Positions 1-8,034 of a stretch of 64,000 bases of DNA are shown here, piece after piece. Source of the DNA: Planctomycetota bacterium (GTDB lineage Bacteria > Planctomycetota > Phycisphaerae > UBA1845 > UTPLA1); the NCBI GenBank assembly GCA_015654675.1, contig JAATGM010000059.1:124001-188000 (forward strand), read 5' to 3'. A program made the position numbers and the translations under genes. The stretch's first letter is position 1; each line of letters opens with the position of its first letter. Under the pieces are notes generated by a model that searched no databases, was not told the DNA's origin, and saw only the letters and a list, made by a program, of their open reading frames with translations.

Positions 1-653
1 TCGTAGCCGAAACCGAATCGCACTTCCGCCGCGCCGTCGAACTCATTCCTTCCTACACCGAGGCTTGGGTCGGACTCGCCGAATTGCTGGCCGCGACGAA
101 CCGCCGAGAAAGCGCCGTCGAATACTACGCAACCGCCCTCCAAACCAGGCCCTCCTATCTGCCCGCAATCTGCGGACTCGCCGAACTCCTCTGGTCACTC
201 GATCGCAAACCTGAAGCGCTCGACGCCATGCGAATGCTCGTCCAATACGACCCCAACAATGAAAATGCTCGCCTGCAACTGGCCAAAGCCCTTGCAAACG
301 CCGGCCAACCCCACGAAGCCACCACCGTGCTCGAATCCGCCATTGTTGCGATTCCCACGGCGCCCGTGCTCCGCCGCAACCTGATCTGGCTCCTCTCCAC
401 CCACCCCGATCCGGCCGTCAGGAACGGCAAACGCGCGATGGTGCTGGTCCAATCAGGGCCAACCTCCGGCGATTGGCCCGACGTCGTCGTCGCCGCCGCC
501 GCCTATGCCGAAACCGGAGACTTTCCCCGCGCAGCGAATCTGCTCGACGATGTCGCTTCCAAACTTGATTCGCAACAAGCCGCCGCGATCAAAAAGAGCG
601 CCGACCAATTCCGCCGTGGTGAGCCGATTCGAGCGCAGCCGTTATACCCCTAA
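1..653 (+). CDS. TPR-repeat protein, 3' part only
   Basis: Partial gene: the frame is already open at position 3 and runs to the stop at 653, so the start lies before the window. The visible 216 residues are tandem helical repeats with the TPR spacing of small and aromatic residues (AWVGLAELLAAT, then LPAICGLAELLWSLDRKPEA, then NARLQLAKALANAGQPHEA). The last 70 residues look like the degenerate TPR tail seen in planctomycete secreted TPR proteins. The repeats imply protein-protein contacts; no catalytic domain is visible. It precedes the M23 peptidase gene by 31 bp on the same strand, so co-transcription is likely. Confidence 0.85.
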   Translation, partial: VAETESHFRRAVELIPSYTEAWVGLAELLAATNRRESAVEYYATALQTRPSYLPAICGLAELLWSLDRKPEALDAMRMLVQYDPNNENARLQLAKALANAGQPHEATTVLESAIVAIPTAPVLRRNLIWLLSTHPDPAVRNGKRAMVLVQSGPTSGDWPDVVVAAAAYAETGDFPRAANLLDDVASKLDSQQAAAIKKSADQFRRGEPIRAQPLYP

Positions 654-684
654 ACCGCATCGCAGATTGTCGAAAGGAGCCTTC

Positions 685-1638
685 GTGCCGATTACCGCTG
701 CCCTGCTTCTGCCGCTCGTGTTCGCCGCCCCACCCGAGCGCATTACGCGTACTGCCCAGCGCGTCGTCGACCTCATCAACTCCGCCGACGACACCGCCGT
801 TCAGGAAATGTTCTCACCCGAGATGAAAAAGGCGATCCCGCCGGCCAAGTCCGGCCCGTTCCTCAAACAAATCCGTGGCTTCGGAAAAATCGAAGCCATC
901 GCCCCCATGCGGGTCGAGGACGATCACGGCACGTTTCGCCTCATCACCCCGCGCGGCCCGCTCCTGCTCGATCTGGCTCTCAACGCGAAAGGACAAATCA
1001 GCGGGCTGCTCATCAAGCCCGCCGGCCCCGAACTCCAAGCCCAGGAACGAAACACCACCACCCTCAAGCTCCCGTTCAAGAACGAATGGCTCGTCGTCTG
1101 GGGCGGTCCCGACAAAGAGCAAAACCAGCACCACGATCAGCCCAACCAGCGCTTCGCCCTCGACCTCGTGATGGTCGGACCCGACGATAAATCATTCGGC
1201 GACGATGGCGCCGAAAACGCCGACTACTACTGCTACGGCCGCGAAATCTACGCGCCTGCCTCCGGCGAAGTCGTCATGGTCGTCGAGGGTGTACCCGACA
1301 ACACCCCGGGCTCGATGAACCCCTATTCCGCCATGGGCAACTGCGTCATGATCCGACACGCCCCAAATGAATACAGCGTTATGGCCCACTTCCAGCCAGG
1401 CACGATCAAAGTGAAGAAGGGCCAAAAAGTGAAGACCGGCGACTTCATCGGGAAATGCGGTAACAGCGGCAATTCAAGTGAACCCCACCTGCACTACCAC
1501 CTGCAAAATACGGAAGTCGTCCAGGATGGGCTTGGGATCGCCCCCTACTTCGACTATGTCCACATCCGCCACGGCGCAAAAATTTTCCAAAAGAGGGACT
1601 ACACGCCCGTCAAGGGCGACAAGATCGCGCCAATCTAA
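685..1638 (+). CDS. Secreted M23 (LytM) family metallopeptidase
   Basis: Predicted exported zinc endopeptidase cutting peptidoglycan cross-links. I place the start at GTG 685 because AAGGAG lies at 674-679 and the first residues form a signal peptide (ITAALLLPLVFAA); a longer frame from 505 would overlap the upstream TPR gene. Residues 25-110 resemble a DUF3887-type domain. The C-terminal LytM domain has His149/His150 and Asp160 upstream and the HLHYH motif at 268-272, which matches M23 metal and catalytic positions. The final ~45 residues follow the domain without another recognisable fold. Family assignment is firm; substrate is inferred. Confidence 0.9.
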   Translation: MPITAALLLPLVFAAPPERITRTAQRVVDLINSADDTAVQEMFSPEMKKAIPPAKSGPFLKQIRGFGKIEAIAPMRVEDDHGTFRLITPRGPLLLDLALNAKGQISGLLIKPAGPELQAQERNTTTLKLPFKNEWLVVWGGPDKEQNQHHDQPNQRFALDLVMVGPDDKSFGDDGAENADYYCYGREIYAPASGEVVMVVEGVPDNTPGSMNPYSAMGNCVMIRHAPNEYSVMAHFQPGTIKVKKGQKVKTGDFIGKCGNSGNSSEPHLHYHLQNTEVVQDGLGIAPYFDYVHIRHGAKIFQKRDYTPVKGDKIAPI

Positions 1639-1652
1639 ATAGCGAGAAAAAT

Positions 1653-2234
1653 CTATCCCCGCAGCTTCACGCACACCTGAGCCACGCGCGCCCCGATCCC
1701 CTCGACCGCCGCCTGCTGCTTAGCATCCTTAAGCTTTCCACCCTCGTCAAACGCCTCGTGCGCCTTCGTAACCGCAACTTGATCCGGCAGCACAATCACT
1801 TTGATGTTGCCCAGGATGGATCGCACCGTCACGAGCCCGCGCAGCCCTCCCAGCGCTCCGGGCGACGCCGCCATCAATCCCGCCACCTTTCCGTCAAAGC
1901 ACTCCAGCGATTTCTCACCCTGTACCGGGCGCGACGCCCAATCGATCGCATTCTTCAAAGCCGCCGAAATCGAGCTGTTGTATTCCGGTGACGAAATCAG
2001 AAACCCATCATGCGCGAGCATCAAATCCTTGAGCTTCCGCGCATTCGAATGCAGCCCCTCGCTCTTCTCCAGGTCCTCATCGAATACCGGCAGCGGCAAC
2101 TCTTTCAAGTCTATGACCGTGACCGCCGCGCCCGCCGCCCGCGCCCCGTCAACCGCGATCCGCACAAGCTTCTTGTTCCACGAATCGCGTCGCAAGCTGC
2201 CCGCAAAAGCCAGAATCTTCGTCTGATATGCCAT
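1653..2234 (-). CDS. NADPH-dependent FMN reductase family protein
   Basis: A 193-residue flavodoxin-like protein that would reduce flavin or quinone substrates in the cytoplasm using NAD(P)H. The N-terminal GSLRRDSWNKKL matches the GSxRxxSxN phosphate-binding loop, and SPEYNSSISAALKNAIDW matches the second conserved FMN-site motif (PEYN..SI...LKNAIDW). Length is normal for the family (170-200). The Rieske oxygenase gene ends 12 bp upstream on the same strand, so the two are probably co-transcribed and this could supply reduced flavin or electrons, though that pairing is inference. Confidence 0.93.
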   Translation of the reverse strand: MAYQTKILAFAGSLRRDSWNKKLVRIAVDGARAAGAAVTVIDLKELPLPVFDEDLEKSEGLHSNARKLKDLMLAHDGFLISSPEYNSSISAALKNAIDWASRPVQGEKSLECFDGKVAGLMAASPGALGGLRGLVTVRSILGNIKVIVLPDQVAVTKAHEAFDEGGKLKDAKQQAAVEGIGARVAQVCVKLRG

Positions 2235-2246
2235 CCGACCGCCTCC

Positions 2247-3338
2247 TTATGCCTTCGATAGATCAGAGTGTAGCAGCCGATGAAACAGATGTTCACCCGC
2301 CTCGCGCCGCACGCTCAATCGGCCGGTGTTGTACGCCCGCGAACCAAGCCCGCGCTGCACGGACTCGCACACACCAATATCTTCCTGCTGAATTCGCTCC
2401 GATACGGCGATGCTCCGTTCCCGCTCCGTCACAGAGTCGGCGAAATAAAAGTCGAATATTACCCGGCAACGATCGACGCCCAGCGGCAGCACCAGATTGC
2501 TGTCCATGATCCCCTCATACCAGTTCACCATGAAGTTTGGATAGAGCCAGTAATAGTGCGCCATTGCCCCGCCCCGAACCGACGCGGTCTCGGCCTCTCC
2601 GCCGCTCGAATCAAGCGGGCTCGATTGCACGCAGCATCGCCCGAAATTCTCAATCGTGTACGCCGAATAATCGAGAACGCTGCCCAGCCCCTGATGGATA
2701 TGCGGAACGTGATACCCGCCGTCGAGATAATTATCGACGAACACCTTCCAGTTGCAGTTCAGGTCATACGTCCGACGATCGACAAACTTCATTGTCCCAA
2801 GTCCGAGCGGCGCCACGCGCATCGGCAGCTCACCCAGAAAATCCGCCAGTTCGCCGGCGTTGGAATCGAGGCAGACAAAGACAAAGTGCTCCCAAACCCC
2901 AACGCGCACCGGCACAAGCCCGCTCTTCGACTTATCAAAATCACAAACCCCGTCAAACTCCGGCACACCCTTAAGCTCTCCATCGAGCCCATACGTCCAC
3001 CCGTGATACGGACATTTGAGCGCCGTCGCCCGCCCGGCCGGTTCCGTGCAAACCGCCGCCGCGTGATGCCGACAAACATTGAAAAATGCGCGCAGCAACC
3101 CGTCCCGCCCGCGAACAACCACGATCGGCTCGCCCGCCACTTCGGCAGTCAGATACTGCCCCGCATCGCGAACCTGATCCACGCGCCCGACGACCACCCA
3201 GTTCCCGCCAAACACGGTTTGCCGCTCGTGGAAGTAAACTCCCTCATCGAAGTACCAGCTCGCCGGAATCGTCTCAGCCAATGCGAGCGGCCGATTCGGA
3301 TCGTACTGCCGAACGAGCTCTGCAACCCATCGTGTCAT
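2247..3338 (-). CDS. Rieske [2Fe-2S] ring-hydroxylating oxygenase, alpha-subunit type
   Basis: Aromatic-ring-hydroxylase family oxygenase of 363 residues. The Rieske cluster ligands are Cys89-x-His91 and Cys109-x2-His112 (CRHH and CPYHGW). The mononuclear iron site is NWKVFVDNYLDGGYHVPHIH, giving His210 and His215. The close spacing of these motifs and the single-gene arrangement resemble the GbcA/carnitine-type oxygenases rather than two-component naphthalene dioxygenases. No reductase or ferredoxin gene is adjacent except the downstream flavin reductase (12 bp away). Substrate cannot be read from sequence. Confidence 0.93.
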   Translation of the reverse strand: MTRWVAELVRQYDPNRPLALAETIPASWYFDEGVYFHERQTVFGGNWVVVGRVDQVRDAGQYLTAEVAGEPIVVVRGRDGLLRAFFNVCRHHAAAVCTEPAGRATALKCPYHGWTYGLDGELKGVPEFDGVCDFDKSKSGLVPVRVGVWEHFVFVCLDSNAGELADFLGELPMRVAPLGLGTMKFVDRRTYDLNCNWKVFVDNYLDGGYHVPHIHQGLGSVLDYSAYTIENFGRCCVQSSPLDSSGGEAETASVRGGAMAHYYWLYPNFMVNWYEGIMDSNLVLPLGVDRCRVIFDFYFADSVTERERSIAVSERIQQEDIGVCESVQRGLGSRAYNTGRLSVRREAGEHLFHRLLHSDLSKA

Positions 3339-3500
3339 GCGTTCTCCCGTCCGATTCGCCGCATCATGCAGTCGCCGAACGCCGCTGCCAATTTCACGCT
3401 CGAACTCGAAAATAAGTGAGCAGCCTGTATGTGCATAACAATAGAAATATCCAGAGATTACGTCTCGGCTGGCTCTGCGGCCTGAAAAATCCTTGCGGAA

Positions 3501-3538
3501 TTACTATGAACATAGTAAGATTCCGACGTTCATAGTAA
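3501..3538. promoter_or_regulatory. Operator-like palindrome upstream of the BlaI-type repressor
   Basis: TTACTATG-AA-CATAGTAA at 3501-3518 is a perfect 8-bp inverted repeat with a 2-bp centre. A second copy of the half-site CATAGTAA sits at 3531-3538, 13 bp before the repressor start. BlaI/MecI dimers bind short dyads of this kind in their own promoter, so autoregulation is the natural reading. A weak -35/-10 pair (TTGCGG 3493-3498, TAAGAT 3516-3521) would place the palindrome inside the promoter. The dyad is seen; the binding is inferred. Confidence 0.7.
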
Positions 3539-3551
3539 CCAGAGGTGTTAC

Positions 3552-3983
3552 ATGGGAAAGCCAGTCCCCCACATCACGTCAGCCGAGCTCAATGTGCTCA
3601 AAGTCCTATGGAAAAGTAGCGCCGCCACCGTCCGCGACGTAAAGGACGCCCTCGCTTCCGAATCCGCCGAGCCGCTCGCCTACACCACCGTGATGACCCT
3701 CATGAACCAGCTAGCCGCAAAGGGCGCGCTGGAAGTCGACCGCTCACGCCAGCCCTTCATCTACAAACCGGCCGTCCGGCGCGAACAGGTCCTCGCCCAG
3801 CGCCTCAAGCAATTCGTTCATAGCGTCTTCGACGGCCAGGCCGGCGAACTCGTTCTCCGCCTCGTCGACGAGGCCGAAATCTCCTCCGAAGACCTCAAAA
3901 AAATCGAACAACGTATCGAACAGCGCGAGCGCGATGAATCGACATCCCCGCGCAAGCCCGGATCGAAAGGAGGTCGCCCATGA
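3552..3983 (+). CDS. BlaI/MecI-family transcriptional repressor
   Basis: A 143-residue winged-helix repressor. The N-terminal half (residues 8-75: AELNVLKVLWKS, VRDVKDAL, YTTVMTLMNQLAAKGAL) is the BlaI/MecI DNA-binding domain, including the TTVMTLMNQL recognition helix. The C-terminal half is the dimerisation region that BlaR1-type proteases cut. A ribosome-binding site AGAGGTG lies at 3541-3547. The stop overlaps the start of the M56 peptidase gene by 4 bp (ATGA), the standard repressor-sensor arrangement. It probably represses its own operon through the dyad at 3501-3538. The target in this organism is unlikely to be a beta-lactamase, since none is nearby. Confidence 0.95.
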   Translation: MGKPVPHITSAELNVLKVLWKSSAATVRDVKDALASESAEPLAYTTVMTLMNQLAAKGALEVDRSRQPFIYKPAVRREQVLAQRLKQFVHSVFDGQAGELVLRLVDEAEISSEDLKKIEQRIEQRERDESTSPRKPGSKGGRP

Positions 3984-5998
3984 ACGCCCTCATCACCGAT
4001 CCTCGCTTCGAATCCCTCACGACCGCCGTCCTCGGCTGGGTCGGAAACGCCGTCCTCTTCGGCACAGCGCTGGCCCTCGTCACCTGGCTCATCCTGAAAC
4101 TCGTCGGCCGTCGCCTCCATCCGGCCTTGCACGGCCTCTTCTGGATGATCGTCCTCGTCAAGTTCCTCCTCCCCGTCGGCCCGTCCTGGTCCTACTCGCT
4201 TTCATCCGGTGTCCGCGCCCTCTCGCGATCATGGGCCGCCATAGCGCCCAGTTCACCAGCCCGCGTAGCCCCTGATGCGGGTGCCACCGATGTTCTGATC
4301 GTCAACGAGGTCAATCGAACTGCATCGTCGGCGGCTTCCTCCACTCCGTCGGCTCCGCCAAGAATCCCGCTCGCCGCGATCATCGCAGCCGTCTATTGCA
4401 TTGGCGCATCCATCGTCCTCGGCCTTCGCCTCGCCGCCTACCTCCGATTCGCACAGCATTGCCATAAGCTGCCGCATGCCGATGCCGCGACCCGCGCCGC
4501 CGTCGAAGCCGCCTGTCAGCGGCTCGGCGTACGCCGAGCCCCCGACGTCCGCGTCAGTGAAGACTCGCCCGCACCATTCATCTTCGGATTCGCCCGCCCC
4601 GTACTCGTCCTCTCGCGGCGCCATCTGCAAAACGCCGAAGAGCTCGAAGCCGTCATCCTTCACGAAATCGCCCACCTCCGCCGAGGCGATCTGTTCGTCC
4701 GCTACCTCCAGTGGTCGGCGGGAACTCTGCTGTTTTTCTGGCCGGTCGTGGCTTGGGTCAACCGGCGCATCGACCTGGCGCGTGAGCACGCATGTGACGA
4801 ATGGGCCCTTCGTCACGGGCGGCTGACAGCCGGGGCGTACGCCCGTTGCCTCCTCGACGCGGTGCATTCGGCTAGCGCGCGCCGTTTCACCTACCGTCCC
4901 GCCGCCATGGCCGCCAATGTCTTTACTGTCAAAAGGAGAATTGAAATGATTTTGGAATCCACACCCAGCCGCAATCGCGCGGCCTTCGGTATCCCGTCCC
5001 TCATTGCCGCATTGGCGTGGTCAAGCTTCGCCCTCTCGGGCTTTGCCGCCGCTGGCGACCCGGCGCCGTCCGCCGGTGAACCCCTGCAGAAGAAGGTCGT
5101 GGTCGTCACTGCTAACGGCGATCCGGACAACGTCGAAGTCCAGGTCAACAACGCCGACGGCGACAAGCCCTGCGTCTGGTTCGACAAAAAGACCGGCGCG
5201 GGCGAAGCCATGAAGGTACACATGGCCCGCTTCGGCATCCCGAGCGAGAAAGAGCTCACCGCCTTCCTGGCCGCCCATCCGACCGCCGACGCCAACGCCG
5301 ACGGCAAGCTTTCGATCAGCGAGCGAAACGCATTTCTGGTCGCAATCGCGATGAGCAACACGGCCGGCGTCCTCCAGCAGTTCCCCGACGCCGATCTCGA
5401 TGGCAACGGCACGCTCGAAGCCAATGAGGCCGGTCAGCTCGTCGGCGGCGGCATGTTCATTCGCCGCGTCGAAGGCGAGAACCCCGGCGAAACCCGCGAA
5501 AACGTGATGATGTATCGCGTCGCCGTTCGGACCGGCGGCACGCCTGCCAAAGACGCCCCGAAAATGCCGACCACCAGCCCGCGTGAGGCCGCGACCTGGC
5601 TCGTCGACAATGCCAAGGCCGAGCCGACCGCTGCCGAAGTTGCCCAGTTCGTCGTCGTGGTTGAGCAGGCCCCCTTCGCACAGATTCTGAAGGATCACCC
5701 GGAAGCCGACACCGATGGCGACGGCAAGCTCTCCCCCGCCGAGCACGAGGCCCTCATGGCCACTGAGCAGGCCCACGTGGGCAAGATCCTCTTCAAGCAT
5801 TTCCCGGAAGCCGACACGAACGGCGACGGCATCATCAGCCGCGAAGAAATGCGAAACCTGAAGGGCAGTCGCAAGATCGTCCTGAAGACCTCGAACGGCG
5901 GCACAACCACCGACGAGAAGGTCCAGGTCAACGGCGACCAGCAGGAGCATGAGGTAATCATCCTCCGCGACGACGCTGGCGATTCGAACGAAAAGTAA
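3980..5998 (+). CDS. M56 (BlaR1/MecR1-like) membrane metallopeptidase with four EF-hand loops
   Basis: A 672-residue sensor-protease partner of the BlaI-type repressor. Residues 1-340 are the M56 domain: membrane segments near 15-38, 47-70 and 130-155, the zinc motif HEIAH at 228-232, and a further hydrophobic segment near 250 and 335-355. The rest is extracytoplasmic. Instead of the penicillin-binding domain of BlaR1 it carries DxDxDG-type calcium loops beginning at residues 437, 472, 577 and 612 (for example DTDGDGKLS and DTNGDGIIS), each followed by an acidic residue at the loop end. This suggests a sensor whose ligand is calcium or a calcium-dependent partner. Domain reading is firm; the sensing role is inference. 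Confidence 0.93.
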   Translation: MNALITDPRFESLTTAVLGWVGNAVLFGTALALVTWLILKLVGRRLHPALHGLFWMIVLVKFLLPVGPSWSYSLSSGVRALSRSWAAIAPSSPARVAPDAGATDVLIVNEVNRTASSAASSTPSAPPRIPLAAIIAAVYCIGASIVLGLRLAAYLRFAQHCHKLPHADAATRAAVEAACQRLGVRRAPDVRVSEDSPAPFIFGFARPVLVLSRRHLQNAEELEAVILHEIAHLRRGDLFVRYLQWSAGTLLFFWPVVAWVNRRIDLAREHACDEWALRHGRLTAGAYARCLLDAVHSASARRFTYRPAAMAANVFTVKRRIEMILESTPSRNRAAFGIPSLIAALAWSSFALSGFAAAGDPAPSAGEPLQKKVVVVTANGDPDNVEVQVNNADGDKPCVWFDKKTGAGEAMKVHMARFGIPSEKELTAFLAAHPTADANADGKLSISERNAFLVAIAMSNTAGVLQQFPDADLDGNGTLEANEAGQLVGGGMFIRRVEGENPGETRENVMMYRVAVRTGGTPAKDAPKMPTTSPREAATWLVDNAKAEPTAAEVAQFVVVVEQAPFAQILKDHPEADTDGDGKLSPAEHEALMATEQAHVGKILFKHFPEADTNGDGIISREEMRNLKGSRKIVLKTSNGGTTTDEKVQVNGDQQEHEVIILRDDAGDSNEK

Positions 5999-6044
5999 CC
6001 AATCCGACCAGAGCGGATCGACCGCTTCGATCCCCCAAAAAAAC

Positions 6045-6087
6045 AGAAGCCCCGCCGGCATACCGCTGGCGGGGCTTCTCTATTTTT
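6045..6087. terminator. Bidirectional Rho-independent terminator
   Basis: A perfect 12-bp stem, AGAAGCCCCGCC at 6045-6056 with GGCGGGGCTTCT at 6068-6079, closes an 11-nt loop. It is followed by a T-rich tract (CTATTTTT, 6080-6087) and preceded by an A-tract (6037-6043), so it can end transcription from both sides: the M56 gene on the plus strand and the VOC gene on the minus strand. Confidence 0.92.
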
Positions 6088-6104
6088 CCAGCTTCGCGAT
6101 CTCG

Positions 6105-6428
6105 TCAGAGCGACGACGCGTCCATGATCTCGACCGAATTCCCGGCCGGGTCGTCCACATACACCGACCGCGTCCCATCGCGATGCGGCTTCAGCGTCCC
6201 GAACTCTGCCGCTCGTTCGCTGCTGAATCCAATGTGCGGCGGATGCTGCTCAGGAATGACCAAGGCAAGACTGATGTTCGCAAACTTAAGCAGCGCCCAC
6301 GTCTCATCGCGATAAGCAATCTCGCATCGGAATGTCTTCGTATACCATTCCACCGCCGCTCCGACGTCCTTGACTGCAATCGCCACGTGGTGAATCGTGT
6401 CCAGTTCGTTCTGAGTTTGAGTCTTCAT
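6105..6428 (-). CDS. Glyoxalase/bleomycin-resistance (VOC) family protein
   Basis: A 107-residue single VOC domain. HHVAIAVKDVGAAVEWY opens the first beta-alpha-beta module and DDPAGNSVEIMD closes the last; candidate metal ligands are the N-terminal His, the His of PPHIGF and the Glu of NSVEI. I chose ATG 6428, which has GCGAGG upstream; a TTG at 6470 would only add an unrelated basic leader. Members of this family act as lyases, isomerases, dioxygenases or binding proteins, and the sequence does not say which. The gene ends at the shared terminator at 6045-6079. Confidence 0.9.
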   Translation of the reverse strand: MKTQTQNELDTIHHVAIAVKDVGAAVEWYTKTFRCEIAYRDETWALLKFANISLALVIPEQHPPHIGFSSERAAEFGTLKPHRDGTRSVYVDDPAGNSVEIMDASSL

Positions 6429-6575
6429 TTCAACGGCCTCGCTTCGCCCGACGGAGCGACCGATCGCCAACCGAGAATGGCCGATCGCCCGTCGAGACGC
6501 TGCCCCGACAAGTCTGAATCTTGGATTATTAACGGGAATGGGCTGGGTTCAAGTCGCCGCGATACGCGAAAATCG

Positions 6576-7154
6576 CTATGCCTCGGCCCCGAGTGCCTGC
6601 TCAACAGCCGCCAGCAGGGCCGCGGCGTCGATGGGCTTGCTCAGACATCCGACGAACCCCTCGTCCAGAAGCTTTTGTCGCTCGCCGTCGCGAATGCTCC
6701 CGGTCAGCGCGATCACGCCCCGAATCGCCATCTCCGCGTGCTCGCGCATCGCACGAAACAGGTCCCGTGCCGCGAAGCCCGGCAGATCGACATCAACCAG
6801 CATCACGCGTGGCCGAAACAACGCCGACAGCAGCGCCGCGTCAAAAAGCGAATTCGCCGTCCGAACCTCGAACGTCACGTCTTCCGCCAGCGCCGCTTGA
6901 ATCAGACACCCGATTTCCGCGTCCTGCTCAGCCACCAGAACGCGAACCACGCCTTCCTCTAATCCGTTCAGCGGAATGCTGTGCGCCCGCATGAACCGGA
7001 TCAGGTGCTCGATCGGAACGCGCCGATCCCGGCTCCCCGGAATGCGATAGCCCCGAAGCTGTCCCGTATCGAACCACTTCGAAACCGTGCGCGGTGCGAC
7101 ACTGCAGATCTTCGCGATCTCTCCCGTCGTCAGTACTGATTTGTGGCGAGGCAT
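6576..7154 (-). CDS. Regulator with N-terminal HTH (excisionase/MerR-like) and C-terminal receiver domain
   Basis: A 192-residue protein with an uncommon domain order. Residues 6-56 form a helix-turn-helix of the excisionase/HTH_17 type (LTTGEIAKICSVAPRTVSKW, then RGYRIPGSRDRRV). Residues 70-190 form a response-regulator receiver domain: acidic pocket E76/D78, phosphoacceptor Asp121 in LVDVDLPG, Thr151 and Lys173 in LSKPI. Phosphorylation of the receiver would presumably modulate DNA binding. No histidine kinase is adjacent, so the partner is unknown. Typical response regulators put the receiver first; here the DNA-binding domain leads. Confidence 0.9.
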   Translation of the reverse strand: MPRHKSVLTTGEIAKICSVAPRTVSKWFDTGQLRGYRIPGSRDRRVPIEHLIRFMRAHSIPLNGLEEGVVRVLVAEQDAEIGCLIQAALAEDVTFEVRTANSLFDAALLSALFRPRVMLVDVDLPGFAARDLFRAMREHAEMAIRGVIALTGSIRDGERQKLLDEGFVGCLSKPIDAAALLAAVEQALGAEA

Positions 7155-7319
7155 ATAGCCGATTCCAATCGCTCACGGGCAGCCATCAGATGATATGGCC
7201 GTCAAAGACCGCGAATCCGGTCTATCCGGTTCTTCGGTTCACCTGAGACTGACATGAGAAAAATCACGCCTCGGCACTGGACTACGTGCCATTGCGGATC
7301 AAAAATGAAGATTCGGACG

Positions 7320-7955
7320 CTACGCGTCCTCGGCCTCTTCCCCGGGGGCTAGAATATTGCTGACCGGCCCCGACCGTCGCAGCCCTTCAAGCTGATACCA
7401 CAGACCGGCAGCGAGCAATCCATACGCCGCAACCGTCCGCACGATCCAGGCCGTCTTTCGCTGCCCCAGTGTTACCTCGTCCGAGAACCCCCGCGCTACC
7501 GTCAGGTTCGCCGTCCCGCTCCGCGCAGCCCAGCGACAATATCCAATCACACCCCCCGGCCGATATCGCTCGCCGAGCATCGTCTCGAACGCCGCGGTCG
7601 CATCCAGACCCACCACGCGCGCCGAATCGCCGCGTCGAACCGCATCCATACGCCCTTCGGCGAAACGAGGCGGCGATCCGATTTCGTCCGCGCGGTATCT
7701 GTATTCAAAATACAGTCCGAACGCCGTCCCCACGATCGACAACAAGGCGACGCCGAACCACACCCGTCCGCGGCTCACCGGACGCATCGAGCGCGCCATT
7801 CGAAACGGCCCCGCCCCCGCCAGCATCCCGCCGATGATGAAAAAAAACACCCCGAAATACGCCGGAATCCAGATCACCCGCGCCAGAAGCCAGACCAAGG
7901 GAACGATCACCAGCACCCCGACCCCCAGCGCCGCGTTCCACCGACCATTAAGCAT
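7320..7955 (-). CDS. Hypothetical integral membrane protein
   Basis: A 211-residue protein, not recognised. Hydrophobic segments lie near residues 7-26, 29-48, 62-82 and 175-192, with a soluble stretch of about 90 residues between the third and fourth. I chose ATG 7955 (MLNGRWN...); the frame opens further up to an ATG at 8036, but that start would interlock with the start codon of the divergent gene at 8035 and adds a non-hydrophobic basic leader. No conserved catalytic motif is apparent. Confidence 0.75.
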   Translation of the reverse strand: MLNGRWNAALGVGVLVIVPLVWLLARVIWIPAYFGVFFFIIGGMLAGAGPFRMARSMRPVSRGRVWFGVALLSIVGTAFGLYFEYRYRADEIGSPPRFAEGRMDAVRRGDSARVVGLDATAAFETMLGERYRPGGVIGYCRWAARSGTANLTVARGFSDEVTLGQRKTAWIVRTVAAYGLLAAGLWYQLEGLRRSGPVSNILAPGEEAEDA

Positions 7956-8034
7956 GTGTCGGAAGCTATGGCACCGAACGTTCCCGTACAAGCGCCAAGT
8001 GGACCGGCCGCCCCCTCGCGAATACAGTAATACC

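Noticed and set aside
2280-3419. 379-codon plus-strand frame opposite the Rieske oxygenase
   Set aside because: Antisense to a gene with intact catalytic motifs; no homology or ribosome-binding site.
3501-3538. Palindrome as a transcription terminator
   Set aside because: No T-tract follows and it lies directly upstream of a BlaI-type repressor start, so operator is the better reading.
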